13,219 nucleotides of DNA, taken from positions 1 to 13,219 of the forward strand of contig CALUQA010000108.1 in assembly GCA_944322775.1 (NCBI GenBank), written 5' to 3'. Below are positions 7,753 through 13,219 of this stretch, piece after piece (position 1 is the first letter of the stretch; each line of letters opens with the position of its first letter). Below the pieces are notes generated by a model. It was not told the origin of the DNA, did not search any database, and saw nothing but the letters and a program-made list of their open reading frames with translations. Position numbers and translations under genes: made by a program. This stretch comes from an uncultured Elusimicrobiales bacterium (lineage in GTDB: Bacteria; Elusimicrobiota; Elusimicrobia; Elusimicrobiales; Elusimicrobiaceae).

Positions 7753-7777
7753 AAGCCTGATGAAAGTCAGGCTTTTT
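7753..7777 (+). terminator. Intrinsic terminator between the coiled-coil gene and ddl
   Basis: An 8-bp perfect stem AAGCCTGA (7753-7760) / TCAGGCTT (7767-7774) encloses a 6-nt loop and ends in TTTTT (7773-7777). It lies 13 bases after the coiled-coil stop codon. The ddl ribosome binding site AGGA begins at 7781, only 4 bases after the T-run, so there is no room for a separate ddl promoter after it. Confidence 0.75.
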
Positions 7778-7790
7778 CACAGGATAAAAA

Positions 7791-8870
7791 ATGACAGAGA
7801 AAGTAAAAGTAGCCGTTTTGTACGGCGGTAAATCTACCGAGCATGAAGTGTCTGTGCACAGCGCGCAGACGGTGTGCCGCGTATTGCAAGAGAGCGGCAA
7901 ATATGAAGTAATCCCCGTTTTTATTAACAGAGAAGGCATGTGGTTTTTGCAAAAGGCCTGCGGTCCGGCTGCCGCTACGGACGAAGCTCTCACGCCGGTC
8001 ATCAGCCACCATGGCAGTTTATGGGTGTTTGCCACAAAACAGTTTATACGCCCGCAAGTGTATTTCCCGGTACTGCACGGCACCAATGGGGAAGACGGCA
8101 CCATGCAGGGCCTGCTGGAAGCCTTAAACGTGCCTTATGTGGGCTGCGGGGTGCTGGCTTCCGCCATGGCGATGGACAAAGAAGTGTCTAAAGTGGCCGC
8201 CTGGAAAAGAGGCGTGCCCGTGCTGCCTTACAAAAAACTTTCCCGCGGGGTGACTTACGACAAATCCGCCCTGGAACACTGGGCCCAGCAAACGGGCCTG
8301 CCGCTTTTTGTCAAACCGGTGCGCTTGGGCTCTTCGGTGGGGGTAACCAAGGTAAAATCGGTTTCCGCCTTGCATGAAGCCATTGCCTTTGCTTTTCGCT
8401 TTGATAACGACGTTTTGGTGGAAAAAGGGGTGGAAAACCCGCGCGAAATTTTCTGCGGTTTGCTGGGGGACGGAGAACAGGTGCGTTCTTCGCTCTGCGG
8501 CGAGCTGAAAACACTCAAAAGCGAGTTTTTTGACTATCAGGCCAAATACATTACCGCCGGCGGCTGCGAAACGCGCGTGCCGGCCGATTTGCCCGAAAAA
8601 ACACAAGCCGATATCCGCCAGTACAGCGAAGTAATTTTTAAAGCCTTGCGCGGCAGCGGTTTGGCCCGGGCCGATTTTTTGGTGGGACAAGATGGCAGTG
8701 TGTGGTTTTCGGAAATTAACACGATGCCGGGTATGTCCGAAACCAGTTTATATCCGCAGTTGTTTGAAGCTTCGGGCGTGCCCTATCCGCAGGTGTTGGA
8801 CGAACTGATAGCCCTGGCTTTTGACGTGCAGGAACAAAAACATAGTCTGTCTTTGGAGCGTGTAGGCTGA
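7791..8870 (+). CDS. ddl: D-alanine--D-alanine ligase
   Basis: ATP-grasp ligase that makes the D-Ala-D-Ala dipeptide later added to the peptidoglycan precursor by MurF. The protein has 359 residues, within the family range. Visible motifs: YGGKSTEHEVS (11-21), HGTNGEDGTMQG (96-107), KPVRLGSSVGV (175-185), FDYQAKY (247-253) and the metal-binding ending EINTMPGM (308-315). The Tyr in the AKY segment of the omega loop is the residue expected of D-Ala-D-Ala enzymes, whereas D-Ala-D-Lac ligases of intrinsically vancomycin-resistant bacteria have Phe there. The gene is therefore called as the normal housekeeping ligase. AGGA at 7781-7784 supports the ATG. The stop TGA overlaps the ATG of the next gene by one base. 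Confidence 0.95.
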   Translation: MTEKVKVAVLYGGKSTEHEVSVHSAQTVCRVLQESGKYEVIPVFINREGMWFLQKACGPAAATDEALTPVISHHGSLWVFATKQFIRPQVYFPVLHGTNGEDGTMQGLLEALNVPYVGCGVLASAMAMDKEVSKVAAWKRGVPVLPYKKLSRGVTYDKSALEHWAQQTGLPLFVKPVRLGSSVGVTKVKSVSALHEAIAFAFRFDNDVLVEKGVENPREIFCGLLGDGEQVRSSLCGELKTLKSEFFDYQAKYITAGGCETRVPADLPEKTQADIRQYSEVIFKALRGSGLARADFLVGQDGSVWFSEINTMPGMSETSLYPQLFEASGVPYPQVLDELIALAFDVQEQKHSLSLERVG

Positions 8871-9334
8871 TGCGTTGGCTTTGGAAACAATTTTGGTCCT
8901 TAAACTTTTGGCTCAAATTAATATGGATTTTCTGTTTTTTGGGAATGATATTTAATTTGATTTTCGTCTGCCGTGATTTGCGCCATGACGGGCTTTTGCT
9001 GCGCCTGCATACGGGTTTTCTTATCCTTTATGCCGGGCAGGTTGTTTTTCTGCTGATTAAAGAGCGCATGGTGTTTGTGCTGTCTTTGCTGCAGGCGGGC
9101 ATTGCACTGGCAACCAATGTGGATTTTACGTTCGTGCCCGTGCTGCGTTTGCTGGGCCAGGTAATATACGCCGTAAAAGGCGGTTTTACGTTGGAAGAAA
9201 TGGACGTATATAAATATGTTTTTGTGTCTGCCTGTTTTACGCTGGAGCTGCTGAAAACTTATTTTATGTTTGCCCTGCTGCCGCCAGCCAAAAAGAAAGC
9301 ACAGCCGCAGCCGGTCCCGGCAGAAGAAAAATAA
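8870..9334 (+). CDS. Small integral membrane protein, function unknown
   Basis: A 154-residue protein with about four hydrophobic membrane segments, roughly residues 13-34, 45-63, 67-100 (long, possibly one helix plus a re-entrant part) and 114-138. A short hydrophilic tail rich in Lys, Pro, Gln and Glu follows (139-154). The N-terminus is Trp-rich (MRWLWKQFWSLNFW). No conserved catalytic motif or familiar family was recognised. The ATG shares one base with the ddl stop (TGATG), which implies translational coupling, so its expression is tied to ddl. That alone does not establish a cell-wall role. The coding sequence looks real because of the hydrophobic pattern, the coupling, and an intrinsic terminator placed 4 bases after the stop. 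Confidence 0.75.
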   Translation: MRWLWKQFWSLNFWLKLIWIFCFLGMIFNLIFVCRDLRHDGLLLRLHTGFLILYAGQVVFLLIKERMVFVLSLLQAGIALATNVDFTFVPVLRLLGQVIYAVKGGFTLEEMDVYKYVFVSACFTLELLKTYFMFALLPPAKKKAQPQPVPAEEK

Positions 9335-9338
9335 ATTT

Positions 9339-9366
9339 AAAACCCGCTTTAAGCGGGTTTTTATTT
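9339..9366. terminator. Bidirectional terminator between convergent genes
   Basis: A 9-bp stem AAAACCCGC (9339-9347) / GCGGGTTTT (9353-9361) with a 5-nt loop. The plus strand continues as TTTTTATTT. Because the stem starts with AAAA, the minus strand also ends in a short U-run, so it can terminate both the ddl-membrane protein transcript from the left and tgt from the right. The plus-strand U-tract is clearly the better one. Confidence 0.8.
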
Positions 9367-9373
9367 GGCATAG

Positions 9374-9401
9374 AAATCCCGCCCTATACAAGGCGGGATT
9401 T
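9374..9401. other. Second hairpin in the convergent intergenic region
   Basis: A 10-bp perfect inverted repeat AAATCCCGCC (9374-9383) / GGCGGGATTT (9392-9401) with an 8-nt loop, 12 bases after the first hairpin. Neither strand has a proper U-tract: the plus strand continues AAAGTTTTT and the minus strand ends in TTTCT. It may be a back-up terminator or an RNA 3'-end protecting structure for tgt mRNA. Confidence 0.6.
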
Positions 9402-9430
9402 AAAGTTTTTAGCCTCCGCGCAAAGCGGGT

Positions 9431-10591
9431 TTATTGGTATTTTTTGATGAAATCTTCTTTAAAAGAAGAGAAGGTGCCGTTTTCTATTGCCTTGCGGATA
9501 TTTTCCATGGTACGCGTTAAAAAGCGGATATTGTGCATGGAAAGCAGGCGGTGGCTGGTCAGTTCCCCGCTGCGGAATAAATGGCTTAAATAGGCGCGGG
9601 AATAGTTGCGGCAGGCAAAGCAGTCGCAATGCTGGTCAAGCGGTCTTTCGTCCAAGCGGAAGCAGGCGTTTTTGATGTTTAGGCGGCCTTCTTCCGTCAT
9701 GACCATGCCGTTGCGCGCCACGCGCGTGGGCCATACGCAGTCAAACATATCCACGCCGCGCTCCACACAGTTTAAAATTTCCACCGGTGTGCCAAGCCCC
9801 ATAAAATAGCGGGGTTTTTCTTCGGGCAGATTGTCGGTTACCGCCAGGACGGAGTCGTTCATCTGCTCTTGCGTTTCACCCAAAGAAAGCCCGCCTATAC
9901 AATAGCCGTGCGTGGGTAAAGACGCCATATGCTGCGCGGCGTCCTTGCGCAAATCCGTAAAAATGGCCCCCTGAATAATGCCAAACAGCAGGGAGTTGCC
10001 CACAGTAAAAGAGCCGTCCGCATTTTGCACAATTTGCTGTTGGGGTACGGTCTTTTGATATTGGGCCGCGGCACGTTCCGCCCAGCGTTTGGTTTGTTCC
10101 AGGGCCAGGCGCGCTTCGCGTTTGGAGGGGTCTTTGGCGTGAATGCACACGTCAAGCATGGTCCAAATGTCAGAGCCGATTTCACTTTCAAACTCAATCA
10201 CGTTTTCCGGCGTAAAGAGGTGTTTGCTGCCGTCGTGGTGGGAGCGGAAAAGCACCCCTTCTTCGCTTATTTTGCGAAATTGCGACAAACTATACACCTG
10301 AAAGCCGCCCGAGTCGGTCAAAATGCTGCCGTCCCATTTCATAAACTTGTGCAGCCCGCCCAATGTTTGCAAGGTTTTGGTGCCCGGGCGCAAATAAAGG
10401 TGATAGGTGTTGGAAAGCAGACACTCGGCGTGCACTTCGCGCAAATCGGCCGAGGTTAACGCTTTTACGCTGGCCTGCGTGGCCACCGGCATAAACACGG
10501 GGGTGTGTACGGCGCCGTGTTTGGTGTACAAAATGCCCGTGCGGGCTTTGGTTTTGCTGTCTTTAGTCAGAATATGAAAGGGGAAAATCAT
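9431..10591 (-). CDS. tgt: tRNA-guanine transglycosylase (queuine/preQ1)
   Basis: Tgt exchanges guanine 34 in the anticodon of GUN-type tRNAs (Asp, Asn, His, Tyr) for preQ1, the entry step of queuosine modification at the tRNA level. The protein has 386 residues, slightly longer than the E. coli enzyme, with a loop around 180-200. Motifs: DSGGFQ (93-98) with Asp 93, GIIQGAIF (204-211), GGLSLGE (233-239), and FDCVWPTRVARNG (283-295) with the nucleophile Asp 284. Trp replaces the more common Leu/Met before PTR. Zinc ligands are Cys 322, 324, 327 and His 353. Bacterial-type specificity for preQ1 is assumed. The start MIFPF is right for the family, yet no Shine-Dalgarno precedes it and a -10-like TAAAAT sits 6 nt upstream. 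queA is the next gene upstream, about 420 bases away. Confidence 0.95.
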   Translation of the reverse strand: MIFPFHILTKDSKTKARTGILYTKHGAVHTPVFMPVATQASVKALTSADLREVHAECLLSNTYHLYLRPGTKTLQTLGGLHKFMKWDGSILTDSGGFQVYSLSQFRKISEEGVLFRSHHDGSKHLFTPENVIEFESEIGSDIWTMLDVCIHAKDPSKREARLALEQTKRWAERAAAQYQKTVPQQQIVQNADGSFTVGNSLLFGIIQGAIFTDLRKDAAQHMASLPTHGYCIGGLSLGETQEQMNDSVLAVTDNLPEEKPRYFMGLGTPVEILNCVERGVDMFDCVWPTRVARNGMVMTEEGRLNIKNACFRLDERPLDQHCDCFACRNYSRAYLSHLFRSGELTSHRLLSMHNIRFLTRTMENIRKAIENGTFSSFKEDFIKKYQ

Positions 10592-10597
10592 ATATCT

Positions 10598-10603
10598 ATT
10601 TTA
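10598..10603 (-). promoter_or_regulatory. -10-like box 6 nt before the tgt start codon (possible leaderless start)
   Basis: On the minus strand TAAAAT is followed by 6 nt and then the tgt ATG at 10591. An overlapping TATGAT four bases earlier is an equally good -10 and would give a leader of only a few bases. No purine-rich ribosome binding site occurs in the AT-rich stretch before the ATG. No convincing -35 hexamer was found 16-18 nt further upstream, which limits confidence. Confidence 0.35.
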
Positions 10604-10612
10604 TCATATAGG

Positions 10613-10691
10613 CTTGAGGGGCGTCTTGTGGCGCCGCCCAAGAAGAGGACGGAAAAAGATAGAAACGTATGCATGCGGCCAAATATGCACA
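10613..10691 (-). other. Two imperfect hairpins upstream of tgt
   Basis: On the minus strand, 10642-10613 can fold into an 11-position stem with one C-C mismatch and one G-U pair, starting CTTGGGC and closing with CAAG. Further upstream, 10691-10668 gives a 7-bp stem TGTGCAT / ATGCATA with one G-U pair and a 10-nt loop. On the plus strand the same G-U positions become A-C mismatches. If tgt has a long leader these would lie in it. No known riboswitch, and no preQ1 riboswitch in particular, was recognised. Confidence 0.3.
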
Positions 10692-10740
10692 AGGCTCCTT
10701 ACGCGGGCCTAGCGTGCGGCAGAAGTGCCGGAAATTTTGC

Positions 10741-10764
10741 CGGCCGACCCTGCTGGGCCGGCCG
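10741..10764 (-). other. GC-rich hairpin in the tgt-queA gap
   Basis: A near-palindrome of 24 bases. On the minus strand it reads as stem CGGCCGGCCC, loop AGCA, stem GGGTCGGCCG, i.e. ten pairs including one G-U. On the plus strand that pair is an A-C mismatch. No U-run follows, so it is not an intrinsic terminator. It lies about 150 bases upstream of tgt. Confidence 0.45.
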
Positions 10765-10795
10765 TGGCCGTCACGAACAGCAGAAAATGGGGCGC

Positions 10796-10839
10796 AAAAA
10801 AGGGAACGCTTTTCACATGCAGGATATGCGCTCCCTTTT
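10796..10839 (-). terminator. Minus-strand intrinsic terminator inside the tgt-queA gap
   Basis: On the minus strand AAAAGGGAGCGC (10839-10828) pairs with GCGTTCCCTTTT (10809-10798). That is twelve pairs with a single G-U, ending in a run of six T's (10801-10796). The 18-nt loop region can itself form a small ATAT/ATGT stem. The plus-strand version has an A-C mismatch, so the structure favours a minus-strand transcript. It is about 120 bases beyond the queA terminator and about 205 bases before tgt, so it does not belong to either gene in an obvious way. Confidence 0.7.
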
Positions 10840-10920
10840 AGGTTTATACTGCCACCCTTTCTCCCCCCCGGGAAAATCGTATGTAAACAGTATATAAATC
10901 TTTTTGTTTATTTAATCTAT
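10797..10920 (-). ncRNA. Candidate small RNA of about 125 nt between queA and tgt
   Basis: Transcription from the promoter candidate at 10956-10928 would start near 10920 and stop at the intrinsic terminator ending at 10796. The predicted RNA has an AU-rich 5' part and then a stem-loop formed by TATACTG (10894-10888) and CAGTATA (10851-10845). That stem is a perfect 7 bp extendable by two G-U pairs, and it encloses a G-rich loop with seven consecutive G's. The terminator hairpin follows. No open reading frame of note and no known RNA family (tmRNA, SRP, RNase P, tRNA) was recognised on either strand. A 5' leader of tgt ending in an attenuator is the main alternative. Confidence 0.4.
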
Positions 10921-10927
10921 ATAAAAA

Positions 10928-10956
10928 AGGTTAGTAAATAAAATGCTTTTTGTCAA
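10928..10956 (-). promoter_or_regulatory. Promoter candidate for the small RNA in the tgt-queA gap
   Basis: On the minus strand a perfect TTGACA (10956-10951) is followed by a 17-nt spacer and TAACCT (10933-10928). The latter matches the -10 consensus at only three positions, but these are the usually strongest ones (first, second and last). The site begins just past the U-tract of the queA terminator, where a new transcription unit would be expected to start. Confidence 0.4.
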
Positions 10957-10957
10957 T

Positions 10958-10997
10958 AAAAAAAACGTGCAAGGCCTTTAAGGCGCTTGCACGTTTT
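10958..10997 (-). terminator. Intrinsic terminator of the spoIID-queA operon
   Basis: On the minus strand AAAACGTGCAAG (10997-10986) pairs perfectly with CTTGCACGTTTT (10973-10962). The inner bases can extend the stem as GCC/GGC after a one-base bulge. Eight T's (10965-10958) follow. It lies 14 bases after the queA stop codon. This is the strongest terminator in the window, and it argues against queA and tgt being one transcript. Confidence 0.9.
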
Positions 10998-11011
10998 AAA
11001 AAGCGGCGGGC

Positions 11012-12046
11012 TTACAGAATAAGCATACTGTCGCCAAAGGAATAGAAGCGGTATTTCTTTTCCACGGCTTCGCTGTAGGCGCGGAAAATGAAATCTTCCG
11101 ACGCAAAGGCCGTTACCATGCACAGCGGGGTAGAGTCGGGGAAGTGGAAATTGGTAATAAAGCAATCTATGGCTTTAAATTTATAGCCCGGATAAGTAAA
11201 CAAATCCGTCCATTTTTTGCCGCTTTGCGTTATGCCGTTTTCGGTAAAGCTTTCCAGCGTGCGCGTGCTGGTGGTGCCGACGGAAAAAATGCGTTTGCCT
11301 TCCCGCCGTGCGGCATTGACGATTTCCGCCGTTTCGGGGGGGACTTCGGCCAGCTCTGCCAGCATGTGGTGCTGCTCGGGTTCGCCGCGCAGGGGTTTAA
11401 ACGTACCCCAACCCACATGCAGGGTAATATAGGCAATTTTTACGCCTTTGTCTTTTAATTTTTGCAAAAGTTCTTCCGTAAAGTGAAAGCCGGCCGTCGG
11501 CGCGGCGATGGAACCTTCATACTTGGCGTACACGGTTTGGTAGCGTTCTTTGTCGCCTGCCAGGCTGGGGCTTAGGCCTTCGTGCTTGCGGGCTTTTTCA
11601 ATATACACCGGCAGCGGCATAAGGCCGTGGCGGTGGCAATAGGGCAAAATGTCTTCCTGATTAAAGCGCACCAGCACTTCGTTATTTTCTGTCTTGCCCA
11701 GCATTTGGCCGGTCAGACCGTCGCCAAAATCCAGCTCGGCATTTTCTTTATAATCGCGCGTCAGCACCGTCCACACATGCGGGTCTTTTTGCGGGCGTAC
11801 CAGCAAAATTTCCACCTTGCCGCCCGTTTTTTTGTGGGCAAACAGCTTGGCCGGAAAAACCTTGGTATTGTTTAACACCAGCACGTCGCCTGGGTTAAAA
11901 TATTCGTGTATATCGTGGAAAATGCGGTGCTCTATGGTCTGTGTGTCGCGGTGCAGCACCATCAGGCGCGAACTGTCGCGCGGGGTGGCGGGTTGCTTGG
12001 CGATCAGCGGGTCAATGTTAAATTGTTTAAAGCGTTCAAAAGCCAT
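11012..12046 (-). CDS. queA: S-adenosylmethionine:tRNA ribosyltransferase-isomerase
   Basis: QueA transfers and isomerises the ribosyl group of S-adenosylmethionine onto preQ1 in tRNA, giving epoxyqueuosine, the step after Tgt. The 344 residues match the family. Motifs: NNTKVFPAKL (59-68, family NDTRVxPARL), AAPTAGFHFT (181-190, with Phe where Leu is usual), HVGWGTFKPL (210-219), VGTTSTRTLES (256-266), TNFHFPDSTPL (298-308), and the C-terminal FGDSMLI (337-343). The ATG at 12046 is preceded by GGAG within GGAGAAATAAC. The upstream spoIID-like gene's stop codon ends one base before it, so the two are co-transcribed and probably translationally coupled. A strong terminator follows. No queuosine precursor biosynthesis genes are in the window. 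Confidence 0.96.
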   Translation of the reverse strand: MAFERFKQFNIDPLIAKQPATPRDSSRLMVLHRDTQTIEHRIFHDIHEYFNPGDVLVLNNTKVFPAKLFAHKKTGGKVEILLVRPQKDPHVWTVLTRDYKENAELDFGDGLTGQMLGKTENNEVLVRFNQEDILPYCHRHGLMPLPVYIEKARKHEGLSPSLAGDKERYQTVYAKYEGSIAAPTAGFHFTEELLQKLKDKGVKIAYITLHVGWGTFKPLRGEPEQHHMLAELAEVPPETAEIVNAARREGKRIFSVGTTSTRTLESFTENGITQSGKKWTDLFTYPGYKFKAIDCFITNFHFPDSTPLCMVTAFASEDFIFRAYSEAVEKKYRFYSFGDSMLIL

Positions 12047-12047
12047 G

Positions 12048-13166
12048 TTATTTCTCCGTTATTTTTGCAGAAGGAAAGTAATTAGACAAAATCTTTTTAT
12101 AATCTTTTCCGGCCAAAGCCATGCCTTTGGCCCCGTCTTGGCACATGCCCACGCCGTGGCCGTAGCCAAGGCCGGCAAATTTAAAGCCGCCGGCGGCTTT
12201 GTCCACATCGGTTATTTTGCAGCTTTTCAGCACGCTGCTGCCCACGGCCAAGCGGAATTTGGGGCAGGATAATTCCTTTTTGCCTTTGTTGGTGGTGAAC
12301 ACCAGTGTTTCGGCGCGTTTGCTGGGGCTGCGCTGGCCGATTTTTATTTTTTTGACGCTGCCTTTTAAGCCGTTTCTGTTGACAAAGCGGTCTATGGATT
12401 TTTGCGGCACGGTTTTGGTCCAGCTGTAGCTTTTGCTGTCTTTGTCGTAGGAACAGGAAGCGCCCTGCAAAGGTTTTATGGTCGGGGCGGAAGAGCCCGT
12501 CCAGCTTTTTGCGTCGTCGGTGCCGCCGCCGCAGTTGGCGTGATAATAGGTGTAAAACGGCTGGCCTTTATAGGTTAAAATCTGTCCTTTGGTGGCGCTG
12601 ACGGCTTTGCGCACGCTTTCATAAGTTTTGCCCGAGCCTTTATACATTTGGCTGCGCACGTCGCTGTATAAATCAAAATCTTGTTTCTTTTTGTTTTTGA
12701 TTTCCATTTGCGTATAGGTGCGCGCGGCCACGGCCTGGGCTTTCAGCGCTTCCAGCGGCCAGGAATAACTCATCTCATAAGGCAGCACGCCCAAGAGGTA
12801 GTCTTCCATGTCGGTGTATTCCACAATTTTGAAGGTGTTGCCGGAAGGAACGGCGTAAATTTTGCCGGTGTAGCTGTTTTTTTGAAAGGTGAGCGTTACG
12901 TTTTTGGCCGGCTCGATGACCAAAGCCCCTTTGTTTTGCAAAGCGCCAATGCGCACTTTGCCGCCGCCCAGGGCCTGCACGGTGATGGTTTCGGGCTTGC
13001 TTACTTTAAATTTTTTGGAAGAGCCCGGCGCATACACGGACACCAAACCGGAGTTTTTTATTTGGGCGCTTTTTAAATTTTCCGCCAGCAGCACGCGCAC
13101 GGTTTGCGCCGAAGCGGGCAGCGCGCACAGAGCCGCAAAAAGGAAAGCAAAAAATAGTTTTTTCAT
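12048..13166 (-). CDS. Secreted SpoIID/LytB-domain protein, probable peptidoglycan lytic transglycosylase
   Basis: A 372-residue exported protein with a clear signal peptide (MKKLFFAFLFAALCALPASA, cleavage likely after residue 20). The SpoIID/LytB domain spans about 110-370. EDYLLGVLPYEM (121-132) carries the Glu (131) that aligns with the catalytic acid of SpoIID. LEALKAQAVAARTYT (138-152) is the family signature, followed by YYHANCGGGTDD (207-218) and GHGVGMCQDGAKGMAL (336-351). In Bacillus and Clostridioides, SpoIID cuts glycan strands stripped of peptides. Nothing here suggests sporulation, so this is probably a vegetative wall-remodelling or division enzyme acting in the periplasm. AAAGGA upstream of the ATG supports the start. 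It is the first gene of a two-gene operon with queA. The promoter lies at or beyond the window edge. Confidence 0.88.
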   Translation of the reverse strand: MKKLFFAFLFAALCALPASAQTVRVLLAENLKSAQIKNSGLVSVYAPGSSKKFKVSKPETITVQALGGGKVRIGALQNKGALVIEPAKNVTLTFQKNSYTGKIYAVPSGNTFKIVEYTDMEDYLLGVLPYEMSYSWPLEALKAQAVAARTYTQMEIKNKKKQDFDLYSDVRSQMYKGSGKTYESVRKAVSATKGQILTYKGQPFYTYYHANCGGGTDDAKSWTGSSAPTIKPLQGASCSYDKDSKSYSWTKTVPQKSIDRFVNRNGLKGSVKKIKIGQRSPSKRAETLVFTTNKGKKELSCPKFRLAVGSSVLKSCKITDVDKAAGGFKFAGLGYGHGVGMCQDGAKGMALAGKDYKKILSNYFPSAKITEK

Positions 13167-13219
13167 GGCAAGTCCTTTGGAAAGAAGTTTAAAAAAGCAT
13201 TCCTTCGTGGCGTTTTTTG

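Noticed and set aside
6771..7754. 327-codon open frame on the minus strand over the coiled-coil gene
   Set aside because: It is rich in Phe, Gly, Gln and His as expected for the complement of Glu/Lys/Ala codons, and it overlaps the terminator hairpin. The plus-strand frame has regular heptads and a promoter.
7791..8870. D-Ala-D-Lac (vancomycin-resistance type) ligase
   Set aside because: The omega-loop segment reads FDYQAKY with Tyr, as in D-Ala-D-Ala ligases, and no vanH/vanX-like neighbours are present.
10889..10894. TATACT on the minus strand as a -10 box
   Set aside because: No usable -35 at 16-18 nt, and the same bases form one arm of the 7-bp stem of the candidate small RNA, which explains them better.
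10505..10941. Short plus-strand open frames across the tgt-queA gap
   Set aside because: No ribosome binding site, no conserved pattern, overlap with tgt and with strong minus-strand terminators; codon use does not resemble neighbouring genes.
10592..10957. Known structured RNA (tmRNA, SRP RNA, RNase P, 6S, tRNA, preQ1 riboswitch)
   Set aside because: None of the diagnostic conserved sequences of these families was found on either strand. 6S RNA cannot be fully excluded by eye.
1..13219. Mobile element, CRISPR array or defence island
   Set aside because: No transposase, integrase, spaced direct repeats or atypical gene cluster; all recognised genes are core functions with uniform composition.

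Overview
The window reads as chromosomal housekeeping DNA of a bacterium with a murein wall. It carries MurA, Ddl and a SpoIID/LytB-type hydrolase, plus a family 9 glycosyltransferase of the kind that builds lipopolysaccharide cores, so the cell is probably diderm. The order rpmE-prfA-(GT9)-prmC-murA, the roughly balanced base composition and the Lys/Ala-rich tail on L31 fit a gut-type Elusimicrobiota relative. That assignment is inference and is only moderately secure, because no rRNA or other phylogenetic marker was compared. No mobile element, CRISPR array, tRNA or rRNA was seen.

Left part (1-5784, + strand): the 3' end of rpmE, an intrinsic terminator, then prfA, a GT9 glycosyltransferase, prmC, murA and folC. 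Gaps between prfA and folC are 30 bases or less, and one pair overlaps as ATGA, so this looks like one operon. PrmC methylates the GGQ glutamine of the release factor encoded by prfA. MurA begins peptidoglycan precursor synthesis and FolC makes folate polyglutamates.

Middle (5758-9334, + strand): a good sigma70-type promoter overlaps the end of folC and drives a 640-residue coiled-coil protein of unknown function built around nine 14-residue repeats. An intrinsic terminator follows, then ddl, whose stop overlaps the start of a small unrecognised membrane protein by one base. Two hairpins, one of them a bidirectional terminator, close this half where it meets convergent genes.

Right part (9431-13166, - strand): tgt, then a gap of about 420 bases, then a spoIID-like gene and queA, transcribed in that order with one base between them. 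Tgt and QueA are successive enzymes of queuosine modification of tRNA, but they are separated here by a strong terminator and do not form a simple operon. The gap has the most unexplained structure: a TTGACA promoter candidate, a stem-loop and a second minus-strand terminator that together look like a small RNA gene of about 125 nt, plus further hairpins up to tgt. tgt and the GT9 gene both lack a Shine-Dalgarno sequence and have a -10-like box exactly 6 nt before the ATG, which suggests leaderless transcripts.

Most of the window is conventional. The second-look items are the candidate small RNA, the repeat coiled-coil protein, the L31 tail, the possible leaderless starts, and the terminators placed directly ahead of prfA and ddl.
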